Shown one piece after another: positions 1 to 8,138 of a stretch of DNA of 16,510 nt (position 1 is the stretch's first letter; every line of letters starts with the position of its first letter). The notes under the pieces were generated by a model that saw nothing but the letters and a program-made list of their open reading frames with translations, ran no database searches and had not been told where the DNA came from. The DNA is taken from positions 1 through 16,510 of the forward strand of contig CAKQTF010000008.1 of assembly GCA_934276695.1 (NCBI GenBank), given 5' to 3'. The DNA is from an uncultured Spirochaetales bacterium (GTDB lineage Bacteria; Spirochaetota; Spirochaetia; Sphaerochaetales; Sphaerochaetaceae). Position numbers and translations under genes: made by a program.

Positions 1-1
1 G

Positions 2-2617
2 TACCAAGAAGCTAAGAAAAATTCTGATTTGAAATTTTGGGATAGATATTACAGATACTTATCATACAAGAAAGGCTTTAGTTCAACAGTTCTCAATAGA
101 ATGGATAAAGTAACAGATGAAATTATGGATTTGATAGGGAATCCTAAATCAACTTCTTCTATTTCTAGAAAAGGAATGATAATTGGTGATGTCCAGTCAG
201 GGAAAACTGCTACGTACATTGGGTTGATGAACAAAGCGGCAGATGCTGGTTATAGAGTAATCATTTTACTTACAGGGCTTATTGAAAAATTGAGATCTCA
301 GACTCAAGAGCGTGTAGATTTTGGGTTTATTGGACTTGACAGTAATCATTTAGATTCTGCTGGGGCAAAAACATATGTGGGTGTAGGAGATTTTGATAGA
401 ACAATATCCGGATGGGGATTCACATCAAAAGCTACGGATTTCAATCTCAAAATAGCACAGATGAGAGGAAAATTAGAAAACATTAATTCACCTGTTGTAT
501 TTGTTTTGAAAAAGAACAAGGCTGTTTTAAGCTGGCTTGAAAAATGGCTTAAAACAAACACTGATGTTTTTGGTAAAGTTCCTTTGCCAATGCTACTGTT
601 AGATGATGAGTCAGACAATGGCTCGATAAATACTCGTGCGGACGCAAGTGAAGCCACTGCAATTAATGCAAGCATTAGAAGACTTTTCCATATGTTTTCT
701 AATGCAACTTATATAGGTTGTACAGCTACACCATATGCAAATATTTTTATCGACCCTGATCCGGAGATAAAAGACTTATTTCCAAGTAACTTTATTTATT
801 TGTTACCTACACCTTCAAATTATATTGGAGCTTCAAGTATTTTTTCCAATCCAGTAAATGTGTTTGAAGGAGAAGATGACGTAGATGATTATATTCCAGG
901 AAGATATCATTACATGCTTCATTTTAATGATGACTGCGAAAAGAATATACCATTATCCCATAAGTCAGGTTTTGTTGTAGCAGAGCTCCCTCAGTCATTA
1001 AGAGAAGCAATATTATCATTTTTCATTGCAAATACCGTCCGGGATCTTAGAGGTGATATAAAAACTCACAGGACTATGCTGGTTAATGTGAGTAGATTTA
1101 TTGCAGTCCAGAATAGATTAACTGTACTCATTGATGAATTTGTTCGTGGTTATAGAAGAGATGTAGATAATTACTGTTCTTTATCAGAAGAGAAAGCTCT
1201 ATCACATTCTAAGATTAAAGATATCCATAATGTTTTTTTGAAATATTACAATCCAATTCCTGATGATAAAACTAACGAGCAAAAGAATTATAAATGGATT
1301 GATATTCAGCACTCTCTGCGAGATGCAATATCTGCGATACAGGCCAGGAGTGTAAATGGTGGTAATGCTGTCAAAAATCTTGATTATGAAGCAAATGGAG
1401 AATATGGACTTCGATTGATAGCTGTAGGAGGATTAAGCTTATCCCGGGGGCTGACGTTAGAGGGATTAATGACAAGCTATTACTATAGGAATTCAAAAAT
1501 GTACGATACCATGATGCAAATGGGGAGATGGTTTGGGTATAGAGATGGATATGCAGATTTATGTCAGATCTGGATGAGTAGAGAGTCCCAAGATTGGTAT
1601 GCATACATAACTAATGCGACGGATGAGCTTAAGCGTGATTTTGATATAATGCAGGGAAGAGGAATGGAGCCAGAGAAGTTTGGTTTACGAGTAAGGTCAG
1701 ATAAGACTGCTTTGATGGTTACTGCAAGAAATAAAATGCGAACAGCTACAACTGAAAAAGTTTTGATCTCTCTTTCCCAGGCAGTTGTAGAAACAAAATA
1801 TCTAAAGATAAAAGAAGATGAAATAAGAGATAATTTCAAAATCACTGAAGAGTGGATAAAAAAGAATTTGACACAAGACAGGAGATTTTTATCTGACAAC
1901 AGAGCTCTGCAGAGCAGCTTGCAATTTAAGGATATTCCTTGCTCAGAAATTGCTTATCTTATTGAGCAGTTTAATTGTTCAGATTTAAATACGACTTTTG
2001 TTTCAAATACTCTTGCAGACATGATAAATGAATCTGCAGATATTCTCCCAAAATGGGTTGTATTGATTGCATGTGGTTTAAAAGGCAAACCTATGACTTT
2101 AGGTGGATACAAAATATCAAGAGTGCAGCGAAGTTACTCAATAAGAAAGGGGCCTGTTGCACAGGTAGCCGGTGATTCTGCCCATCTTGCAAGCCGTAAT
2201 GCATATAAATGTGGTCTGACTAAAGATGAGTTAGATGTTATAGAAAAGACAGCTAAATCATTGCGTTTAAATACCAAGAAAAGCAACGCGCTAAATCAGG
2301 AAGAATACTTTGTTAAGACAAAGATAAACCGAAATCCTGTTCTTGTTATATGGCCTCTAGAATTAACAGGTTGTGGAAAAACATCTACTACATATAAAGA
2401 CGATAGTCTATTACGTTATTCAATTAATAAACTTAATGAGAGTGAGCAATGTATTGCTGTTATTGGTTTAAGTATTGGATGCCCAAAAGTCGATGAAAGT
2501 ACAGAAATTAAAGCATGTTATAAAATCAATAAGGTATATGCACAGAATATGCTTGGAATTTCAGATGATGAAGATGGTAATGAAGATTTAGGAGATGAAT
2601 TAAGTAATGTTTATTAA
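2..2617 (+). CDS. Z1-domain DNA-dependent ATPase/helicase-like protein of an MZA-type defence system (5' partial)
   Basis: The reading frame is open back to base 2, so the gene begins upstream. The first possible start inside the window, a TTG at 29, has no ribosome binding site and is probably internal. Numbering from that codon, the Z1-type superfamily 2 motifs are all visible: Walker A GDVQSGKT (53-60), Walker B-like DDES (192-195), TATP motif III (232-235), a motif V-like GGLSLSRGLTLEG (467-479) and the arginine-finger motif QMGRWFGYR (497-505). The remaining C-terminal third is unassigned. The 871 visible codons are close to the length I expect of a full Z1 protein, so little should be missing. 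Family knowledge links Z1 proteins to restriction and abortive-infection loci. The stop codon overlaps the next gene by 11 bp, so it heads a coupled operon with a nuclease and an AIPR protein. The family assignment is firm; the biochemical activity is inferred. Confidence 0.9.
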   Translation, partial: YQEAKKNSDLKFWDRYYRYLSYKKGFSSTVLNRMDKVTDEIMDLIGNPKSTSSISRKGMIIGDVQSGKTATYIGLMNKAADAGYRVIILLTGLIEKLRSQTQERVDFGFIGLDSNHLDSAGAKTYVGVGDFDRTISGWGFTSKATDFNLKIAQMRGKLENINSPVVFVLKKNKAVLSWLEKWLKTNTDVFGKVPLPMLLLDDESDNGSINTRADASEATAINASIRRLFHMFSNATYIGCTATPYANIFIDPDPEIKDLFPSNFIYLLPTPSNYIGASSIFSNPVNVFEGEDDVDDYIPGRYHYMLHFNDDCEKNIPLSHKSGFVVAELPQSLREAILSFFIANTVRDLRGDIKTHRTMLVNVSRFIAVQNRLTVLIDEFVRGYRRDVDNYCSLSEEKALSHSKIKDIHNVFLKYYNPIPDDKTNEQKNYKWIDIQHSLRDAISAIQARSVNGGNAVKNLDYEANGEYGLRLIAVGGLSLSRGLTLEGLMTSYYYRNSKMYDTMMQMGRWFGYRDGYADLCQIWMSRESQDWYAYITNATDELKRDFDIMQGRGMEPEKFGLRVRSDKTALMVTARNKMRTATTEKVLISLSQAVVETKYLKIKEDEIRDNFKITEEWIKKNLTQDRRFLSDNRALQSSLQFKDIPCSEIAYLIEQFNCSDLNTTFVSNTLADMINESADILPKWVVLIACGLKGKPMTLGGYKISRVQRSYSIRKGPVAQVAGDSAHLASRNAYKCGLTKDELDVIEKTAKSLRLNTKKSNALNQEEYFVKTKINRNPVLVIWPLELTGCGKTSTTYKDDSLLRYSINKLNESEQCIAVIGLSIGCPKVDESTEIKACYKINKVYAQNMLGISDDEDGNEDLGDELSNVY

Positions 2618-3524
2618 AGAACGTGTTACTCGGGTTGATCCAAGTATAATTCTTGATATTTTTACAGGGGTTGATTCCTCTGGTCGGAATACTCTAATTC
2701 TACTGTCAAAAGAAATCCCTACATATGAAATTAAGAAGTACTTGGTTTCTTCTAATTTGATTAATATCAGTTTAGCTATTTTAGAGGATCAGCAAACATA
2801 TAAAGTATCTGCCTCGCTTATAAATTCAGAATACATTGAGCTCTTTAATGCGTTTGTAGGTGATGTGATAAAGGCTGCTAGACGTCTTAACGATAAAGCA
2901 AAGGGATTATCTTTCTTTGCAAAACGATATTTTGCTTGGAAAAGAATGTTCAGCGGTGCAAAGAACAATAAACTAAGCGACATTGAAATAAAAGGTCTAA
3001 TTGGTGAGCTTTTGTTTCTGAAGAATTATATGTTTAAACATTATTCTTTGGATGAAGCTTGTAATGCATGGATTGGAAATGAGTATTCCGATCATGATTT
3101 TTATGCAAGTGATTATTGGTATGAGGTTAAAACAACAACAAGTGGTAACCCAATGATAAAGATTTCTTCCTTGGAGCAGCTTGATTCAGAAAGAGAAGGG
3201 TATCTTTGCATTATTTCTTTGGATAAGACTAGCAATATGGATAATGAAGCAATATTGCTGAATTCACTGGTCGCTGATATATCTAAATTGATAGGAGATA
3301 ATCCTGCTATTGAAGAGTTTGAGGAAAAGCTTTTGAGTGTCGGTTATCAATGCTTACTAGAATATGATAATTATCCTTATCATCTTGGCCCTAGCATGAG
3401 CTATTTAGTCAATAAGGACTTTCCTGTTTTGAGGCGATCTGATATTGCCCATGCAGAAATTGTTAATGCAAATTATACATTAGATGTGAGTTCTATTATT
3501 CCATCAGAAAGAGGGATTGTATGA
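2607..3524 (+). CDS. PD-(D/E)XK motif protein, DUF4420 type (putative nuclease subunit)
   Basis: This 305-residue protein follows the Z1 gene with an 11-bp overlap; GGAG at 2591-2594 can serve its ATG. It carries an intact PD-(D/E)XK nuclease arrangement: a helix with a conserved glutamate in GLIGELLFL (130-138, E134), then an aspartate in SDHDF (D162/D164), then EVK (E173, K175) on the next strand, followed by SSLEQL (187-192). This order is typical of the DUF4420 family found next to Z1 and AIPR genes. It probably cuts DNA when directed by the Z1 ATPase. No target-recognition domain is evident, so it is more likely a subunit of a complex than a free-standing restriction enzyme. It ends in an ATGA overlap with the AIPR gene, which fits co-translation and complex assembly. 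The role is inferred from family and context. Confidence 0.86.
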   Translation: MFIKERVTRVDPSIILDIFTGVDSSGRNTLILLSKEIPTYEIKKYLVSSNLINISLAILEDQQTYKVSASLINSEYIELFNAFVGDVIKAARRLNDKAKGLSFFAKRYFAWKRMFSGAKNNKLSDIEIKGLIGELLFLKNYMFKHYSLDEACNAWIGNEYSDHDFYASDYWYEVKTTTSGNPMIKISSLEQLDSEREGYLCIISLDKTSNMDNEAILLNSLVADISKLIGDNPAIEEFEEKLLSVGYQCLLEYDNYPYHLGPSMSYLVNKDFPVLRRSDIAHAEIVNANYTLDVSSIIPSERGIV

Positions 3525-5596
3525 GTGAATTAATTGATTTTCACAAAAACTTCTTAGGTAAATTAAGAAGTGAAAGTGGAACAAATGGAACATCCTTAAA
3601 TGAAGAATTCCTGTCAGAAATTTCTGAAATATTATTTGGAGCTGAAGAAATACCAGATGATATCCATTATTGCTACTATGAAGGAAATGACAGAAGTGGA
3701 AAAAGAAAAATTCAGATTAACGGCTATGTATATAATTATTATGATAGTTGTCTAAATATCTATGTTGTCCCTCCTGTATCAGTTTCGGACTCTTTTGAAA
3801 GCTTATCGCTAGATGATATTGATAGGTATTATTCCAGAGCTAAATTATTTATTTCTGAATCTGAATATATAAAATCCACAGCAGAAGAAAGCCATCCTGC
3901 ATATGGTTTGGCATGCGATATTTCTGATGGTTTCTATGCAGATTTAAAGAAATACCAGATTTGTATAATCACCGATAATGTGAAAACAAAGAACTATAAA
4001 GCACAGAGTGCTACTTCAATTAATGAAATTCCAGTTGAATATACAATTATTGATATCGAAAGAATATCGCAGATTGAAAATTCTCTTAATGGGAAAGTTC
4101 CACTTGAAATCAATTTGAAAGATTTTACGGAAGGTCTTGGCATTCCTTGTATGCTGGCAAACAAAACTGACGATTATCAATCTTATCTATGCAATATTCC
4201 AGGTTTGATTCTTGCTGATTTATATAATACTTATGGGTCTAGACTTCTTGAAGGTAATGTCAGATCATTTCTTCAGCAAAAAAATAAAGTGAACAAAGGT
4301 ATCAGGAATACAATATTGAAAGAACCTGAGAACTTTTTTATCTATAATAACGGAATTACAGCTACTGCCGATGCTGTTGAGTTTAATGATTCTTCTGCAT
4401 TGACTTATGTAAAAGGGCTCCAAATTGTAAACGGCGGACAGACGACAGCTTCTATTGCAGCTTGCCTACTGAATGATAAGAAGGAAGGATCTGTTGAAAA
4501 GATAAAGAAAATTTCAGTTCCAATGAAATTAACAGTTGTTCCTTATGATAAGGCTGTGACTATCATTCCGAATATTTCTAGGTATGCAAATAGCCAGAAC
4601 AAAGTCAGTGAAGCAGATCTTTGGTCTAACCATCCTTTCCATATTAAAATGGAAGAAATATCCAGAAGACTTATAACACCGATTCTAAATGGAAAAACAC
4701 ATGGTACTTATTGGTATTATGAGAGGGCCAGAGGACAATATAAGCAAAGTACTTACAAGAAAACTGAGTCAGAGAAGAAGAAATTTGAAATCTTAAATCC
4801 TAAAAACCAGCTTCTTACAAAAACTGATTTTGCAAAGTATATAAATATAAAGAATCTGCATCCGGAGTTTGCAAGTCTTGGAGGTGAAAAATCATTTTTT
4901 AAGATTGCATCACAAATCAATGAGGACTGGGATAAGCATGCAGCAGTATATAATGAGTCCTATTTTCAGGAAATTGTTGCTATTGCAATTCTTTATAAAG
5001 ATGTTGATGCAATTGTAAAAAAACAGGGACGGGATTATAAAGCTAATATAGATGCATATACTGTTTCACTTTTATTATATCTTATAGATAATCAGTTTCC
5101 CGGTTGTCATATAAACTATAAAGACATATGGAATAAGCAGGCAATAAAACCAGAGATACATGTACAGTTAATGACTCTTGCTGATTATGTTTACGAAGTT
5201 CTCACTTCCCCAAATCGTTCTGTTGAAAATGTTACGGAATGGGCAAAAAAAGAAGCCTGCTGGAATTGTATGAAAAACTGTGAAATCACATTGGACTCCT
5301 GTATTAAAGAATTTCTTTTTTCTGAAAATGAGTATTTTGAAGCTAAGGATGAAGCAAGAAAACAGGATCGAAATCTTACATCAGCACAAGCAATGATGGA
5401 AGTGTGTAAATATGGTAGTCAGAATTGGCTGAAGCTCTTAGATTGGAACAAGGAGTCAAAGTTACTATCGGAAAAAGAGGTTAGTCTTGTTACGACTGCA
5501 ACAATGATGAATATCGGTAGATTCCCAACCGAAAAGCAATGTGTAGCAATTATGAAAATACTAGATAATGCTAGAGATAATGGGTTCCTATTATAG
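3521..5596 (+). CDS. AIPR family (abortive infection phage resistance) protein
   Basis: The 691-residue product shows the conserved AIPR block: NVRSFL (246-251), a VN-x-I-x2-T-I segment (257-265), NNGIT (276-280), QIVNGGQTT (301-309) and RYANSQN (354-360). The start is the ATG that overlaps the previous stop as ATGA, with AAAGAGGG five bases upstream, so the start is well supported. AIPR proteins were first tied to lactococcal abortive infection and recur beside Z1 and DUF4420 genes; their molecular activity is, to my knowledge, poorly defined. Near the C-terminus the protein has a cysteine cluster (C580, C583, C587, C594) that could bind metal. It is the last gene of the plus-strand trio, and its stop lies only 5 bp from the stop of the convergent methyltransferase, with no clear terminator between. 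Family assignment is secure and function is inferred from context. Confidence 0.9.
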   Translation: MSELIDFHKNFLGKLRSESGTNGTSLNEEFLSEISEILFGAEEIPDDIHYCYYEGNDRSGKRKIQINGYVYNYYDSCLNIYVVPPVSVSDSFESLSLDDIDRYYSRAKLFISESEYIKSTAEESHPAYGLACDISDGFYADLKKYQICIITDNVKTKNYKAQSATSINEIPVEYTIIDIERISQIENSLNGKVPLEINLKDFTEGLGIPCMLANKTDDYQSYLCNIPGLILADLYNTYGSRLLEGNVRSFLQQKNKVNKGIRNTILKEPENFFIYNNGITATADAVEFNDSSALTYVKGLQIVNGGQTTASIAACLLNDKKEGSVEKIKKISVPMKLTVVPYDKAVTIIPNISRYANSQNKVSEADLWSNHPFHIKMEEISRRLITPILNGKTHGTYWYYERARGQYKQSTYKKTESEKKKFEILNPKNQLLTKTDFAKYINIKNLHPEFASLGGEKSFFKIASQINEDWDKHAAVYNESYFQEIVAIAILYKDVDAIVKKQGRDYKANIDAYTVSLLLYLIDNQFPGCHINYKDIWNKQAIKPEIHVQLMTLADYVYEVLTSPNRSVENVTEWAKKEACWNCMKNCEITLDSCIKEFLFSENEYFEAKDEARKQDRNLTSAQAMMEVCKYGSQNWLKLLDWNKESKLLSEKEVSLVTTATMMNIGRFPTEKQCVAIMKILDNARDNGFLL

Positions 5597-5601
5597 AAAA
5601 A

Positions 5602-6753
5602 TCATGGTGTATTAATTCTATTGGAATCTCGCATATCAATATCTTTTAGCATATTCAGTTTTTCAACTATAAGTGATGCTACAGCATTCATCAGAGGAAC
5701 GACTACAGAGTTTCCGAATTGTTTGTAAGCTTGTGTATCACTAACAACAATTTGATAATTATCAGGATATCCTTGAAGACGTGCACATTCTCTGGGGGTA
5801 AGTCTTCTTGGAATCTGATTTTCTCCTCTATTGATTAGAATCTCAGAGCCATCTTTATAATATCTGGCACTTAGCGTTCTTGATGGCCCATTAATATCTG
5901 GCATTCCAAATCCGAATCCATTGCCCGCTGCTTTATGCTTTGCTGCATAGTTCTGTAAATATTCCCAAAGTTTAGGAGTCAGAATATATTTGGGGTCATA
6001 TTCGGTAAAAAGTATGTCCTTTAGGCATGGTTTGTGCTCTGGCTTTTTGTAATTGAATTCAAATTTTACTTCTCCGTATCTGTCTTTATCAAAACCAACT
6101 ATCAAAACTCGTTCTCTATGCTGTGGCACAAAGTCTTGTCCATCAAAAACACCTGAATACACAGAGTAATTGAGCTCTTTTAAAGAGCTTTCAATTACTT
6201 TCCATGTATTTCCATGATCATGGCTTTTAAGATTCTTTACATTTTCCAGCATAAAAGCTTTGGGGCGTTTTTCTTTGATAATTCTACACACATCAAAGAA
6301 AAGAGTTCCTTGTGTTTTGTCTGCAAATCCAGTGGCTCTTCCCATGCTATTTTTCTTTGATACTCCAGCTATAGAGAATGGCTGGCATGGAAAACCTGCA
6401 ACAAGAATATCATGGTTAGGAATATCCTTAGCATTTATCTTTGTGATATCTCCATAGGGAATTTCTCCAAAATTTGCAAAATAAGTCTTCTGGCAGTTTT
6501 TATCCCATTCTGAAGAAAAAACACATCTGCACCCAGCATTTTGATATGCGATTCGCATTCCACCAATTCCCGCAAATAAATCAATGAAATCATATGAGTA
6601 GCTTGAGCTTGAGACTCCATTATGAGACCTGTTTATGTAGGTTATCAATGCGTCAGTTATTAGCTGTTGCTGGCTGATTCTTTCAATAGTTGCGAGTTCT
6701 TGAATCTGATTGAAAAGACTATCGTCAAATGTGCAATGAATCTGCTTTGACAT
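5602..6753 (-). CDS. dcm: Dcm-like C5-cytosine DNA methyltransferase with N-terminal ribbon-helix-helix domain
   Basis: This 383-residue enzyme transfers methyl from S-adenosylmethionine to C5 of cytosine. All key motifs are present: I IDLFAGIGG (57-65), IV GFPCQPFS (120-127) with catalytic C123, VI ENVKNL (170-175), VIII QHRERV (211-216), IX RRLTPRECARLQGYPD (316-331) and X QFGNSVVVPL (345-354). The target-recognition region, with YILTPKLWEYL (256-266), GNGFGFG (277-283) and RTLSARYYKDGSEILI (292-307), matches E. coli Dcm/M.EcoRII as I remember it, so CCWGG is the likely target. Residues 1-45 form a separate strand-helix-helix unit like CopG/Arc repressors (strand about 4-10, helices about 12-25 and 28-43). 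The start is backed by AGGAG five bases upstream. It lies downstream of the endonuclease gene on the same strand but has its own promoter with a palindrome, so self-repression is likely. Confidence 0.93.
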   Translation of the reverse strand: MSKQIHCTFDDSLFNQIQELATIERISQQQLITDALITYINRSHNGVSSSSYSYDFIDLFAGIGGMRIAYQNAGCRCVFSSEWDKNCQKTYFANFGEIPYGDITKINAKDIPNHDILVAGFPCQPFSIAGVSKKNSMGRATGFADKTQGTLFFDVCRIIKEKRPKAFMLENVKNLKSHDHGNTWKVIESSLKELNYSVYSGVFDGQDFVPQHRERVLIVGFDKDRYGEVKFEFNYKKPEHKPCLKDILFTEYDPKYILTPKLWEYLQNYAAKHKAAGNGFGFGMPDINGPSRTLSARYYKDGSEILINRGENQIPRRLTPRECARLQGYPDNYQIVVSDTQAYKQFGNSVVVPLMNAVASLIVEKLNMLKDIDMRDSNRINTP

Positions 6754-6758
6754 ATTTG

Positions 6759-6763
6759 CTCCT
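6759..6763 (-). promoter_or_regulatory. Ribosome binding site of the methyltransferase gene
   Basis: AGGAG on the minus strand is separated by five bases from the ATG at 6753. It fixes the start so that the ribbon-helix-helix domain is included in the protein, rather than a start nearer motif I. Confidence 0.75.
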
Positions 6764-6777
6764 GCTGGGAATGATTT

Positions 6778-6793
6778 GGTACCGTTTTGTACC
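6778..6793. promoter_or_regulatory. Palindromic operator candidate on the methyltransferase promoter
   Basis: GGTACCGTTTTGTACC has perfect 5-bp arms (GGTAC/GTACC) around a 6-bp centre. It begins about where transcription from the adjacent minus-strand promoter should start, and lies upstream of the ribosome binding site. A protein bound here would block initiation. The ribbon-helix-helix domain at the N-terminus of the gene product is the obvious candidate ligand. A second pair of arms, TGCTGGG (6763-6769) and CCCAGCA (6792-6798), brackets it and could widen the site. Binding is inferred. Confidence 0.6.
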
Positions 6794-6797
6794 CAGC

Positions 6798-6826
6798 ATT
6801 ATAGGATTAAATAATTAATCTTTCAA
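6798..6826 (-). promoter_or_regulatory. Sigma-70-type promoter of the methyltransferase gene
   Basis: On the minus strand, a TTGAAA -35 box (6821-6826) and a perfect TATAAT -10 box (6798-6803) are separated by 17 bp. It lies in the 76-bp gap after the endonuclease stop codon, so the methyltransferase can be transcribed independently of the endonuclease. The expected transcription start is near 6791, giving a leader of about 38 nt. Confidence 0.8.
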
Positions 6827-6829
6827 TCG

Positions 6830-8113
6830 CTAATCAGCTAGATTATAAGATTGCGATGAAATGTATAATTGATTCAGATTGTCAAATTTGACTCTGAACT
6901 GGCTCCTGGATTTTTGGTCCCCATTCGCTGAAACTTTTGATCCTGGATCATAATATACGAGATTATTTAGAATTGCCTTTATCAACTTTATAGCCGAAGT
7001 TCCTTCACAAAGCAGAATATTTGGTAAGAATTCGATTTTTGTTATAGGTTTTCCGTATTCAACGTAATTTTTATACTCTACATAGCAGGCTTTATTGTGT
7101 TTTTGATTCCAATGAGAAAGAATATGTGCAAATGACCAAGATGCTAGTTCAATATCACCTTCCATAAGATATATTGCGCCACTTGAGTCAGTTATTTTTC
7201 CTTCTTTCCCTTCGTCTGGATTAAATCCTGTAACATGTATTCTGCGATTTGGAAATTTATCACTTGGTTTACAGTAATATGGTCCAGTGAAGTACTTTCC
7301 TCCATCTTCCGCAACATGTCCGTATCTATTTACAAATTCTCTATTTCCAAGTTCTGCGTAAAGCCCGCCATTGGGTTGAGGTGTCATTAGTGTTATTGTG
7401 TTGTCTTTGTGGCATTTAAGTTCCCACCCATTATAGTCTGGATTAGGACTTCCATTTGGAATGATTCCAAACTGAGCTTCTAATGTATAGCCTGCTGCAT
7501 TCTTTTTATCATAAGGACGGATTATACCGTCAGGAAATAGTCTGACTTTTTCATGAGGGTTTTCCTGATAGGCTTTTTTGAGTGTAAGAATCAGTTCTTT
7601 TTTTGAATTAATATGAGATATCGGTTCTTTTCCAAATACTCCCGTGTAAATTTTCTTTGATAAATAATTGGAGATGGAGGAACCTGAAATTGCAAGATAA
7701 GCAATAATATTGTCTTTTATTGGGCAAAGAACTAACACTCTTCCATCATAAGAACCTGTTCGCTCATATGAAGTTTTGGGCTGTAAATACTTATTGGGAG
7801 CATTTGCACATCCTGATAGAAATCCTGATAGTCGAATTTCAGGATACTTAGGATACAAAATAAGCTTAGCATTAGGTGCTGGACAAATTCGTCCATCATC
7901 ACTTAGCCATGACATTTTCAGAGTAGATTTGAATGTTGGACGTTTTGTTCCTGCTTCTGCATATATTTTGCCAATAGGAAGTGATTGAAGTGCTTCGTAG
8001 GAACCGCCGAGATAAATTTGCTGCTTTGAATTATCATTATCTGACAGTTTCTTATATAAAAACTCCGTAGCTCCTTTTTTGCGTAATAGTTGTTTTAAGT
8101 CCTCTAAATTCAT
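6830..8113 (-). CDS. MvaI/BcnI family restriction endonuclease with extended N-terminus
   Basis: This 427-residue protein has the MvaI/BcnI catalytic signature in its C-terminal half: GYTLEAQFGI (208-217, E212), PDYNGWELK (225-233; D226, E231, K233), then TITLMTPQPNGG (239-250). MvaI and BcnI are monomeric enzymes that cut CCWGG and CCSGG by nicking each strand in turn. Those enzymes are about 240 residues, so roughly the first 200 residues here are an additional region I do not recognise. It has the sense of a small globular domain, with several lysines and aromatic strands and no membrane segment or signal peptide. The partner methyltransferase lies 76 bp downstream on the same strand. The ATG at 8113 has only a weak upstream ribosome binding site, which could keep nuclease expression low relative to the methyltransferase. 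The AT-rich base composition matches the rest of the cassette. Confidence 0.87.
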   Translation of the reverse strand: MNLEDLKQLLRKKGATEFLYKKLSDNDNSKQQIYLGGSYEALQSLPIGKIYAEAGTKRPTFKSTLKMSWLSDDGRICPAPNAKLILYPKYPEIRLSGFLSGCANAPNKYLQPKTSYERTGSYDGRVLVLCPIKDNIIAYLAISGSSISNYLSKKIYTGVFGKEPISHINSKKELILTLKKAYQENPHEKVRLFPDGIIRPYDKKNAAGYTLEAQFGIIPNGSPNPDYNGWELKCHKDNTITLMTPQPNGGLYAELGNREFVNRYGHVAEDGGKYFTGPYYCKPSDKFPNRRIHVTGFNPDEGKEGKITDSSGAIYLMEGDIELASWSFAHILSHWNQKHNKACYVEYKNYVEYGKPITKIEFLPNILLCEGTSAIKLIKAILNNLVYYDPGSKVSANGDQKSRSQFRVKFDNLNQLYISSQSYNLAD

Positions 8114-8138
8114 CTACGAAATCTTACAATACAAAAGA

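Noticed and set aside
29..31. TTG as the start of the Z1 gene
   Set aside because: The frame is open upstream to the window edge and there is no ribosome binding site before it; the gene is partial.
5593..5621. Inverted repeat ATAGAA/TTCTAT between the convergent AIPR and methyltransferase genes as a two-way terminator
   Set aside because: Only 6-bp A/T-rich arms with a 17-base loop and no T-tract; most of it lies inside coding sequence.
6763..6798. TGCTGGG/CCCAGCA as an mRNA hairpin hiding the methyltransferase ribosome binding site
   Set aside because: The predicted transcription start near 6791 leaves most of the upstream arm out of the mRNA; at most it is part of a DNA operator.
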